In this document: one piece after another, positions 35,647 to 45,032 of the stretch
Layout of the letters: the number at the start of each line of letters is the position of its first letter
Position numbering within the stretch: the stretch's first letter is position 1
NCBI GenBank assembly: GCA_022495995.1
Contig: JAFEMH010001350.1
Coordinates: 424,328-488,327 of the forward strand
Origin: Adenophora triphylla var. japonica
Lineage: Eukaryota > Streptophyta > Magnoliopsida > Asterales > Campanulaceae
Length of the DNA stretch: 64,000 nt
Direction of reading: 5' to 3'
Program-made: the position numbers and the translations under genes
The notes under the pieces: model-generated
What the model saw: the letters and a program-made list of their open reading frames with translations, nothing else
What the model was told of the DNA's origin: nothing
The model's database searches: none

Positions 35647-36827
35647 TGTTCGTTTCAAACCTAACGGTTCTTTTAAATACTGCAAGTGCATGGGCTGTAA
35701 TAGTATAGCTAATGAGAGTACGTGTTCGATCCCACAGAGAAAGGGTTTAATTTTAAACAATATTTGTATTTACGATGAAATAGAAATGAGATTGGGAGAA
35801 ATATGATTTGGTTTGAGAAAATACTAGACACATACAAAACTACTCAAACTTGTAATAAAAGTGTTCTCGGGATTGGGATTTGAACAACATATATTCATCA
35901 AGTAATCATGCTTTTAAATAAAGGTTTTCATCAAAATAACAAGGATGGTACATTCAACCTATACTACTTCTCACGATCAAGCAAGTAGTATTTGTATTCT
36001 TCACTAATTATGCCCTATCTCTCGATGGCCCACAATTAGCAAGAATCCATTAATGCTTATAAAGTCCACATACTTTCCATTCAAGGAAAAAAAAAAGGAA
36101 CATCCCTAGGCCATTAAACTACTCTCGTGATTAATGAAACCTAGTTTACTTCATATGGTTCGGCTAACCGAGATTCACAGCTATGTCCTTCTCTCGATTA
36201 ACTAGGGTTCATACAAATACAAACGTCTTTATATTTGTAGGCATTTAAGAATGATATGAAGAAATTTTTTAAAGATGAAAATGTCATAAATCAAGGATGA
36301 TACGCTATGTTTTGCTAACTACTTATGGGTGAAGGCCTAGCACATGTATTTTAAGACTAACACAGCCTATTTCTTGAAGGTTCCGTTTAAGGTACTCCCG
36401 CCAGTCACGCGCGGGCAACCCGGCTTACCTCTCGAGGATTCTGTATAATTCAAAATCCGTTAAGTTCAAGTTATTATCACGTATTCTCCCCTAAAGGATC
36501 ATCCCTAGGTCATTAAACTACACTTGTGATTAATGAAGCCTAGTTCAATTCATACGATTTCGCTAACCAAGATTCTTCTCTTGATTAACTAAGAGTATAC
36601 AACCAAGGACGTCTCCCTATTGTAAGCATTAAGAACGATATGAAAATAATTGATTTGACATGGATAAGAAACAAGAATTATAAAGATGAATAAATAATTA
36701 TCGAGTTTTAAACCCCAAGAACTTGGAGGATTACTTCCTTAGCCATTGAATTCACGGCCACTCCACTTTTTGCTACACGGCCGCTCCTTCCTCTCTTGCA
36801 CGGCCGCTTCGAATTTGAAGACACGGC
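35647..36827 (-). repeat. H-family 5' LTR, cut by E3
   Basis: It matches 24243 onward. About 440 bases corresponding to 25311-25753 are absent (junction near 36750), then the CACGGCCGCTCC words resume and stop at ACACGGC (36827) where the E3 LTR begins. The rest should lie beyond the far end of E3. Confidence 0.8.
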
Positions 36828-37259
36828 TGAAATTACCTGAATCTGCGTGCGCGGGCCCCGGCATCTCGCTTTCACTTTGTTGTTGGGAGGTGTCGCTGCG
36901 TTTGTTTGGAGGAGTCGCCACACCGTTTTGATATAGCCCAAAACATTGAAAAAAGGCTCTGTTTAAAAAAAGGTTGTTGTGTGATGAGATTTTGAGTTCG
37001 GAGGTCAGGTTACGCCTCACAAAGAGAATATCAGAACTCACCCAAGTCGCCTCTTATACATGAGTCTTTCGATACCCCTTTTTCTTTAAAAGTTGTGTGT
37101 GTGTGTATGTGCTTTTAAAAATGCATGATGAATATGATGTCTACATTGTATGCTATGTATTGAAATGAATTGAAATAGTTTAGGAAGGAGGCCTTACCAA
37201 TATTGGTTCATGTCTATCTTCCGCTGGGGAATAGTGTTTGAGTGTTAATAGTGCTCCGG

Positions 37260-37640
37260 GATGTACCGGGATTGCTTCGGGATGTACCAGTGTCTGCGGA
37301 CAGAGCTTCGACGTGCCTCAAGAGCTTCGACGTGCCTCGAGGGTGCTAGGTGTGTCCTCGGGCAGAGGTTTGGCATGTGTCAGGTTAGCTTTGGGGATCC
37401 GAGTAAAGGTTCAGCGTGCCTCGGGAGTGTCGGTTGTACTCGGGCAGAGGTTTGGCGTGCCTCGAGATTGTCGGTTGTTCTCAGGCAAAGGTTCGACATG
37501 CTTCGGTATGCCTCGAAATTGTTGGTTGTTCTCGGGCAGAGGTTCGACGTGCCTCATGATGCCTCGGGATTGTTGGTTGTGCTCGGGCAGAGGTTCAGCG
37601 TGCCTCGAGATGCCTCGGGTTTGTCCGATAGGGCTTCGGG
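37260..37640 (-). repeat. Minisatellite inside the E3 LTR
   Basis: Five to six units of about 55-60 bases of the form GTGCCTCGGGATTGTTGGTTG then CTCGGGCAGAGGTTCGACG. It leaves frames open on both strands (37238-37783 and reverse), which I treat as repeat artefacts. Confidence 0.85.
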
Positions 37641-37903
37641 ATGGACCGAGATGCCTCAGGATGGACCAAAATGACTCGGGATGGACCGGAAGGACTTTGG
37701 GATGCCTCGGGAGCGCCTCAAGGTGGCTCGGGAGCATCTCGAGAGTGCTTGGCAGGGCTTCAGAGCACCTCGGAAGGGTTTAAAAGGCCCCGGAAGGAAC
37801 CGAAAGGGACCGGGAGTGCCTTAAAAAGACTTAGAGGGGAGCCTAAAGGCTGGGGGAGAGAGGAGAGAATGGAGGTGTGAAGAAAATGAGAGGGCGACCC
37901 CTC

Positions 37904-37944
37904 TATTTATAGGCTTGGAAAAACTGCAAAATGGTCCGCGCGGA
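37904..37944 (-). promoter_or_regulatory. E3 LTR promoter: TATA box and TCCGCGCGGA
   Basis: On the - strand CTATAAATAG (near 37904-37913) is a TATA box, and TCCGCGCGGA (37935-37944) lies just upstream. Degenerate copies (GTCCGTGCGGAC at about 38040, GTCCGCGCA at about 38072) lie farther upstream. Confidence 0.65.
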
Positions 37945-38234
37945 TTGTTCCTGCAAATCCAAATTTTTTTTTCCCGAATTTAAGGGAATATTGTGGATTT
38001 TAAGAAGATTTTATAATTATGATGTCTACTTGAAAAAGAGTCCGTGCGGACCATTATGCATTGCAAAGTGGTCCGCGCATACATGTTTGCAAGCTAGTTC
38101 TCATCGAGAGCTTTCCAACCATATATGACACGTCTCGATCGGAGTCCGTATGAAGGAGTTATGACCTACGGAAGTTTGCACTTGGTTTTTTCCGTATGCT
38201 TGGATGGAGAGCATTCCGGATTGGGGTACTTACA

Positions 38235-38246
38235 GAAGCCCCTCGG
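38235..38246 (-). other. E3 polypurine tract
   Basis: On the - strand CCGAGGGGCTTC, next to the LTR, matching E1 and E2. Confidence 0.75.
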
Positions 38247-38370
38247 CGACGTCACTTATGAAGGAAGTGGGGTCGTTGATAAAAATAAGAATCCCGATCT
38301 GGACTGCTCATCGGAATGGAAGAGATAAGTGACCAGGTTGGTAGGATGGGCAGACCCTTTGATAGGATTC

Positions 38371-38406
38371 CTACGTATCCCTGAGTGGGAATCAAGCCAA
38401 TCGTAG
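38371..38406 (+). other. Conserved two-stem hairpin, E3 copy 1
   Basis: Outer stem CTACG/CGTAG, inner stem TCCC/GGGA. It lies 136 bases from the 3' LTR, like E1 13906 and E2 46912. Confidence 0.6.
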
Positions 38407-39000
38407 TTCGTGTGTGAGGTGACCGCTAAGGTCAGATGTGAGGACGTGGTGTCTGAGGTGACCGCTAAGGTCGAATGCAAGGACGTGGTGGTGTCCTAAG
38501 GTGACCGCAAAGGTCGGATGTGAGGACGTGGTGGTGTTTGAGGTTACCGCTAAGGACGTATGTGAGGATGTGGTGGTGTCCTAAGGTGACCGCTAAGGTC
38601 GAATGTGAGGACGTGGTGGTGTCTGAGGTGACCGCTAAGGTCGGATGTGAGGACGTGGTGGTGTCCTAAGGTGATCGCTTAGGTCGGATGGTTGTGGACG
38701 TGTCGGTGTCCTGAGGTGAGGTGGACGTGTCGGTGTCCGAAGGTGACCGCTAAGGTCGGTTATGAGGACGTGGTGGTATCCCGAGTAAAATTTGTGTGGA
38801 CGTGGTGGTGTTCGAAGGTGACCGCTTAGGTCGGATGATTGTGGACGTGTCAGTGTCCTGTGGTGACGTGGACGTGTCGGTGTTCGAAGGTGACCGCTAA
38901 GGTCGGTTGTGAGAACGTGGTGGTGTCCCGAGTGAAATTTGTGTGGACTTGGTGGTGTCCGAAGGTGAAATAGTGTGTGTGGACATGGTGGTGTCCTGAG
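38407..39000 (+). repeat. E3 array 1, units of about 42 bases
   Basis: About a dozen degenerate units of GTGACCGCTAAGGTCGGATG then TGAGGACGTGGTGGTGTCC. Each holds GACC-GCTAA-GGTC as a small inverted repeat. Confidence 0.9.
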
Positions 39001-39094
39001 TGAGATTGTTTGAAGGAGTCTACACCCTAAGTGAGACTATTTGGGGGTGTCTATCCTATGTGAGACTGTTTGGGGGTGTCTACCCTATATGAGG

Positions 39095-39545
39095 GATGGC
39101 TAATCTTACGAAAAGATTGGGTAATCTTACTAAAAGATATCTATCCTATGTGAAGGATGGCTAATCTTACAAAAAGATTGGTAATCTTACTAAAAGATAG
39201 CTAATCTTACTAAAAGATGGGTAATCTTACTAAAAGATATGCTAATCTTACGAAAAGGTGGGTAATCTTACGAAAATGTGGGTAATCTTACTAAAAGATG
39301 GCTAATCTTACTAAAAGATGGGTAGTCTTACTAAAAGATATGCTAATCTTACGAAAAGAATGGGTAATCTTACTAAAAGATATCTACCCTATGTGAAGGA
39401 TGGCTAATCTTACAAAAAGAATGGGTAATCTTACTAAAAGATATCTACCCTATGTGAAGGATGGCTAATCTTACGAAAAGATTGGTAATCTTACTAAAAG
39501 ACAGCTAATCTTACAAAAAGATGGGTAATCTTACTAAAAGATATG
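39095..39545 (+). repeat. E3 array 2, units of about 18-20 bases
   Basis: About two dozen units of GTAATCTTACTAAAAGATGG, each with ATCTT-n5-AAGAT. Interspersed CTATCCTATGTGAAGGATGG units have their own stem (ATCCT/AGGAT). Confidence 0.95.
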
Positions 39546-39639
39546 AGGTATCTATCAGGGAGACAGGGGGACGTATCTCACTACGAGGTAACAGAGGAAA
39601 TATTTAAAGACATAAGTATGATTTTTTCATACCTTTGTT

Positions 39640-40526
39640 GTGTTTACCTGTAGAAGGAAGGGCCTTTGTGAGGAGGAAAGTTGAGGAGGACGGGGTGGTG
39701 CCTCTTGCTGAGATAATGAGGACGTGGTGGCGCCTCTGCTGAAAAGATGAGGATGTGGGGCACCTCTAACCGAGTTGTTGAAGTGTTTGAGGTCGTTGGG
39801 CTCCTCTGACCGATTCTTGATGGTGTATTTTGTATGTGTCGCGTGAGAACGGACTTTTGTTGTGAAATGTGCCATGTAGGGACGGGCTTTGTGTGAAAGT
39901 GTGTGCCATGTAGGGACAAACTTTGTGTAAAAGTGTGTGCCGTGTAGGGTCGGACTTTGTCTGAAAGTGTGTGCCGCGTAGGGACGGACTTTGTGTGAAA
40001 GAGTGTGTCGCGTAGGGATGAACTTTGTCTGAAAGTGTGTGCCGTGTAGGGATGGACTTTGTGTGAAAGTGTGTGCCGTATAGGGACGAACTTTGTGTGA
40101 AAGTGTGTGCCATGTAGGGATGGACTTTGTGTGAAAGTGTGTGCCGTGTAGGGACGGACTTTGTGTAAAAGTATGTGACGTGTAGGGACGGACTTTGTCT
40201 GAAAGTGTGTGCCGTGTGACACTCTTCTTTATGTAGCATTTATTACTGCTATGTCTTGCATTTGAAGTTTATTGACATACCTTTGCTTTGTTTTACCTGT
40301 AGGAGGAGGTGCCTTTACGAGAAGGAAGTTGAGGATGCCGCAGGTGCTGGCTAAGGAGTGGAGGGATGGCTCGCATTCTTTTTCCTTCTTCGTTCTTACT
40401 TCTGCAGACTACTCGGAGTATCTGGTCGAGGAAGGTGCTGAGCTCACCGAGGATGATGAGGTGGCTGGCGGAGGTGCCGAGATGCGGGAGTCTTTGCCAG
40501 GCGGAGCTACCAATGACTTAGAGTAG
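39640..40526 (+). pseudogene. E3 A2 remnants: duplicated exon piece and C-terminal frame
   Basis: Two acceptor-like sites with the same context (TTTACCTGTAG at about 39645 and 40300) are each followed by similar sequence (GGGCCTTTGTGAGGAGGAAAG and GTGCCTTTACGAGAAGGAAG). The second runs on as RRKLRMPQVLAKEW, matching RRLRMPQVLDREG of A2 exon 3 in E2, then an acidic C-terminus to the stop at 40526. The two copies are separated by array 3. The PMD core is not present. Confidence 0.45.
39845..40215 (+). repeat. E3 array 3, about eleven units of 34-36 bases
   Basis: Unit GTGTGTGCCGTGTAGGGACG then GACTTTGTGTGAAA. It contains CCGT...ACGG. The - strand is open in two frames (His/Thr/Ser-rich), a repeat artefact. 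Confidence 0.95.
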
Positions 40527-40849
40527 GACTCTTTTTTCTTTTCTTTTCTGTGTATGTTAGTGAGGAGAGCAACAAAATATTTGTATTTATATACATAATG
40601 TTTTCATATGTAATGAACACTTTTAATTGTACTTCATTGGTATTGACCTAGAAGTTATTTATATTTTTCTTTTTTTTTTTTTTTTTATGTTTTGCACATG
40701 TCGCATGAGCTGGAGATGTTGATGGTATATGGAGGCTGAGGCAGCTTTGGCGGGATTTCTCAGCACTTGGGGGCTGAAACAGCTTTGACAGATTCATGAG
40801 TGATGGCGGGAGTGATGTCTCCTGTTTGCTTTGTGCGTGATAGCCAGTC

Positions 40850-41830
40850 ATTTCATGGTTACCTCCCTCGAGATATGCCACAGCGCTTTGTTGGAAGTGG
40901 TAGGCTGTTGCCGGGCCGGTGAGGACATCGTTCCCTTAGTTTTGGGGGAGAGTTTCCACGGAATAGATCACTCGGCGATGGGGGACCGTTTCATGCATGG
41001 GGGAAGCCCCTGCTTTGCTTGCATTATGGTTGCGAGAGAGACTTCAAGCTATGACAGTGCCCGTGGACGTTTGCTCAATGGCCTCTTATCTTGTAGACGG
41101 ATCAGTCTTCTTGGGAGAGGTAGATGGCTCGACTTGGCATGCAACACATCCGTTGGTGGGTTCCTCATTGGAGGATTGAGATTAGGAGGGCCTTTCAGGA
41201 AGGTTCCTTTGTTGTCGGGGTTCCAGGGCTATCTCAGTCTTCTTTTTACATTCGGTCACTTGTTTCCAGGCAGTTCGGGATGAGGCAGGAACCTTTACTA
41301 GGCTGGAATGAGATTGCTACTATTATGGTAGCTCCTTTCTCCATGGAAGACCTATCCGCTTTCCTTCTCTTTCTGGAGATATGGAAGTTTGCTGCTTTTC
41401 CTCTTGGGGTACCTCTTAGGGAGAGTGTCGTCCTGACTACTGAGTACTTGGACTGGCTCAGCCTATTCTGGGGAGCAGGCGCGAGGCAATTCCAGGGCAA
41501 GGTTGCCATTTCAGCTGCGACCTCAGAAGTGTAGAAGCTTGGGTTAACCCTCAGGGTGTCACGGAAGACGCTTTATTTGACTATGAGACTAGAGTTGACC
41601 AATTGACGGTGAGAGGTTCCCTTTTCCAGACTCGTAGGGAGGAGGTCCGAGCTGAGGCACAGACGAATGAAGCTTTGAGAGTGACTGGATTGCTTGACCC
41701 GACAGGGAGGACTCCTGATCTCGGAATGAGGGAGATAGGGCTAGCTTGCGTGGAATGAAAAAAGACTCAACGGGGACGAGGGGAGGAAGGGAAGAATGGA
41801 GAAGGGACAAGCGCGAGTGGTGCGGAATGA
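40850..41830 (+). pseudogene. E3 antisense gene A1, N-terminally truncated
   Basis: Runs opposite to E3 gag. It begins with a segment like E2 A1 (GEDIVPLVLGESFHGIDH; E2 has GVDVVPLILGETFHALNR), continues WWVPHWRIEIRRAFQEGS...PGLSQSSFYIRSLVS and TTEYLDW, and ends with the same tail layout (DPTGRTPDLG, then a Lys/Arg/Gly-rich stretch and SASGAE, stop 41828-41830). The first 190 or so residues found in E2 are absent. Frameshifts lie near 41125 and 41530, with a stop near 41758. Protein similarity to E2 is moderate, so the gene is old in this clade. Confidence 0.65.
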
Positions 41831-42093
41831 CCTTCTGAAACTCTAAGTATTCATCCATTGTCATTTACAGACACATTAATTGTTAAATGTTTAAGTTGTC
41901 TTTTAGCATGTTGTGAGTTTGAGAGTAGACCGTGCTTGAAATCATCAAGAAGTATTTTAACTGTGATGATTTGTGATTTAATTTTAAATCTTTGTCGAGA
42001 TGCAAAATCTCTTGCTTGCTTCTTGTCTGAGCCTTGATGGCGTCCAATTTTTGTATTTTTGTGTATGCTTTAGACCGAACCAATGAAGGCTGC

Positions 42094-42132
42094 CTACATT
42101 CTACTCGGACTGAGGGGCTCAGGTCTGCGTAG
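42094..42132 (+). other. Conserved two-stem hairpin, E3 copy 2
   Basis: Outer stem CTAC/GTAG (next pair is A against C), inner stem ACTC/TGAG or shorter. Same position as E2 53571 relative to A1. The weakest of the ten copies. Confidence 0.5.
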
Positions 42133-42774
42133 TTCGACCTTCTTTTGTGAGAGAAGGGGAGACAGAGAAGGGGGAGAATGGTGCAACCCTGATTTTTGCC
42201 TAGACTGCCCTTTGAGGGTTTTCAATCTAGCTGGGTATGTTCTTCAACACCTTTGTATTTTTTTTTGAATCAATCAGTCAAACAAAGATGTGAGATAAAT
42301 GACATGTAATGTACACTCGCAAGGGCGTATATATTATTTTTTTGAAAAGGTGGGAATGGGTCCCTTTTTGTGTGAATGCCTTATTTGATGCGGGCACCAA
42401 AAACATGCTTTTGGTTTGACTCTTTTGAGAGAGTATGAGAACTGAAAAGCTTGTAAAAGGGTATGGAAGCCCTAGCTGACAAAAGATCTGTGTTTAGCTC
42501 TATTTTTTCTATTTTGTAGAAACAGAAGACTTTTCGAGACATATAAAAACTTGATTTGTTCATAATGATCACATTTTTGCTTAAAACCCTTTGTTGATAT
42601 TCGGGTTATTCAACAATTAAACTTGATGTGCTTGATTAATCATGAGGAGAAAGTCAACCGGTATCAAGGATCGAGTTAGATCAGGTGTGAGAAAAGGCTT
42701 GTGTAAAGGAGAGGTCATTGGTGATATCGGGTTTGTGATTTGTATGTGTTTGTGACCGGACCATTTCTGGTTGC

Positions 42775-42813
42775 CTACATTTTCCTTAAGACAAGGAGCT
42801 CAGGTCAATGTAG
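42775..42813 (+). other. Conserved two-stem hairpin, E3 copy 3
   Basis: Outer stem CTACATT/AATGTAG (7 bases, with A-T where others have G-C), inner stem TCCTT/AAGGA. Counterpart of E5 18389. Confidence 0.65.
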
Positions 42814-43639
42814 TCCGGGATCGAACCTTGTTTGGCTTTGGGGCAAGGGCATGAATATTTGTGCGACCTGTGGCAAAAAGGCTCGGATGGAAGGTTGGAT
42901 GATGAGGCACGAGCCTTGAGTTGATTCATTGACAAGTCGTATTTGACGGCAGTTTCAATGATTCCATTGCTTCTTGATCTTTGCTCTCATGGGAAGAGAA
43001 AGAATTTGAATAAGGACTTATGAGATGCTTTTGCCTCTGCCTTCCTGCCTTGGGCTTCTGACTAGCAGTGCTGGGTCCTTGGCTCTTTTTTTTGAAGCCC
43101 CTGCTTGAACTTGCTTGATGCATATGAGGGGGAAGGAAAATCCCCTAGCTTTACGTTGACATGAGAGCAATCATTTAATGATGTCGCTGTCGTCATTGAC
43201 TTGGTCAAGGTGATGGTAGGGATGTGATTTTGGAAAGTGTATGGCTTGATGGAGGCCTTTGTGTGGGGTATGGTAAGGTGTATGGGGAGCTATCGATTGA
43301 CTTTCTCACACCAATTAATCAAAGCATTAATCATTTTTGGAATTACTTATTGAGCAATGCAAATGATCACATAGAACAAAACCATTTCATTAAATGTAAT
43401 GTGGGGTACAAAATAATGTCTCAAGTCTACTAAGAAAAGAAAGAAGACTTATGTACAGAAAATTAAAACACATGACTGCAATGTTCGAGGAGGACTTGAT
43501 TGAATGAGAAAAGTACTAGAACCTATGAGGTTTGACTGTATGACTTTCTCTTTTTTTTGAAGCCCTTGGCCTGGCAGGCTGTCCTAAAAAGTGCATCTTT
43601 TGTTGGGGAGAACTAGACCCGAGAACGCTCTGCGCTGTA

Positions 43640-44215
43640 TCAAGAGATGACACTCGGACCTTGAAGGGTCGAGATTGAAAATTGGACCTGAAAAGGTTGA
43701 GATTGGAAATTGTACCTTGAAGGGTAAGAATTGAAAATTGGACCCGAAAGGATTGAGATTGGAAATTGGACCTTAAAGGGTCGGATTGAAAATTGGACCC
43801 GAAAGGATCGGGATTTGAAGATTGGACCTTGAAGGGACGGAATTGGAAATTGGACCTTGAACGGTCGGAATTGAAAATTGGGCCTAAAAAGGTTGAGATT
43901 GGAAATTGGACCTTGAAGGGTCGGAATTGAAAATTCGACCCAAAAGGGTTGGGATTGGAAATTGGACCTTGAAGGGTCGGAATTGAAAATTGGACCCGAA
44001 AGGATCGGGATTTGAAGATTTGACCTTGAAGGGTTGGAATTGGAAATTGGACCTTGAAGGGTCAAAATTTAAAATTGAACCTAAAAATGTTGAGATTGGA
44101 AATTGGACCTTGAAGGGTCGGAATTGAAAATTGGACCCGAAAGGATCGGGATTTGAAGATTGGACCTTGAAGGGTCGAAATTGGACCTTGAAGGGTCAGA
44201 ATTGGAAATTGGATT
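43640..44215 (-). repeat. E3 array 4, units of about 58 bases with 19-20 base sub-repeats
   Basis: Alternating GACCTTGAAGGGTCGGAATTG and GACCCGAAAGGATCGGGATT segments joined by GAAAATTG. GACC...GGTC inverted repeats occur throughout. The - strand frames (TLQGPISNSNPSRSNLQIP) are artefacts. Confidence 0.9.
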
Positions 44216-44239
44216 TGCGTCTCTTTAGGCTCTTCAGCA

Positions 44240-44700
44240 GTCCCCAAATTCACTTTGGTTAGAACCTTCCCGGCAGCTTGGGCCCGATTTTCCTCTCGTT
44301 TGACAACATGCTTATAGATTGCTTAATGCATTGTTCATTTAATGTGTCCGCATCTTTATCAAGTTAATCATTATTAACTGTTTGATTAGTTAATTTATCA
44401 TTTGTTAAAGTGACAATGAAGGGATACTCAGAAAGGTCGAATTTATTATTCAGAGCATAAGGAAACATAGTTTTTGCTACAAACGCATAATTTTTAGGCG
44501 TAAAGCCGTCAGACGACTCGAGAGACACAAACTTAAATACGACAGACTCCAGATGTTTTTTTTTGAAGCTAGACTCTAAGAGACGAGGGGCTAGACCAAG
44601 CTTTCGGACCATTTCTTCTTTGCTGAATATGGGTCCGGAGAAGGTAACCCAGTTCTTTAATGGCATTTTTGACGCACTTGAGAAGGTGCGAGGGTTAAAA
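44240..44700 (-). pseudogene. E3 protease-RT linker fragment
   Basis: Contains MPLKNWVTFSGPIFSKEEM and ends LSEYPFIVTLTNDKLTN, matching E2 57213-57500 and E1 5590-5880. It follows the gag C-terminus directly, so protease was deleted on one side and RT onward on the other. Confidence 0.7.
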
Positions 44701-44719
44701 GGCTTCTCACTGTTGCTTT

Positions 44720-45027
44720 CCCCAATTTTTTATGGGGAATTGATTCCGACTGTCTTGGGAACGCGGGGGCATTCCAACTTTCCTTCTTCAATCAGCCCCT
44801 GGACCGCTTGTTTTAGTATGACGCAATTGTCGGTAGTGTGGCCGGGGTAGTTGTGAAAAGCGTACCGCTTGCTCATATCCATGTTCGAGTTAGGATTCCT
44901 CGGCTGATAATTCTCAAGGGGCTTGAGCATGTTCTGCTTCACCAATGTCTCGAACACTTGGCTAAGAGGCATTTCGAGGTTGTCGAAGTGCTGAAAACGC
45001 TGCGGCCGGGGAGGATTATTATTCCTT
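44720..45027 (-). pseudogene. E3 gag, C-terminal part
   Basis: Includes FDNLEMPLSQVFETLVKQNM, then the zinc-knuckle-like AFHNYPGHTTDNC, where the first Cys is replaced by Tyr-Ala, then LKQAVQGLIEEGKLECP. The E2 insertion at 45028 splits it from its N-terminal part (63049-64000). Confidence 0.8.
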
Positions 45028-45032
45028 GGGGG
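45028..45032. repeat. E2 target-site duplication, left copy
   Basis: GGGGG, identical to 63044-63048 on the other side of E2. Low complexity, but at the exact LTR edges. Confidence 0.8.

Larger units (their letters stand above)
36828..38234 (-). repeat. E3 3' LTR
   Basis: On the - strand it begins TGTAAGTACCCC (38234). The inner edge is secure; the outer edge (TGAAATTACC, 36828) is where similarity to the H LTR stops. The block GAGTCGCCACACCG...GGTCAGGTTACGCC parallels E1/E2/E5 LTR ends. Confidence 0.75.
41831..43640 (-). other. E3 non-coding body
   Basis: No gene. It contains two conserved hairpins (42094-42132, 42775-42813) and blocks shared with E5 (ACTCTTTTGAGAGAGTATG at about 42419; the TTGACTTTCTCACACCAATT region at about 43300). 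The hairpin spacing and the GTTTTCAATCTAGCTGGGTA block (about 42218) also match E2 53540-53740. Confidence 0.65.

Noticed and set aside
37238..37783. Open frames in the E3 LTR
   Set aside because: Produced by the LTR minisatellite and GC-rich composition; shared in both directions.
39644..40239. His/Thr/Ser-rich frames on the - strand
   Set aside because: Translation of the 35-base array in two frames; repeat artefact.
43640..44253. Frames encoding GPISNSNPSRSN-type repeats
   Set aside because: Translation of the 58-base minisatellite; no gene.
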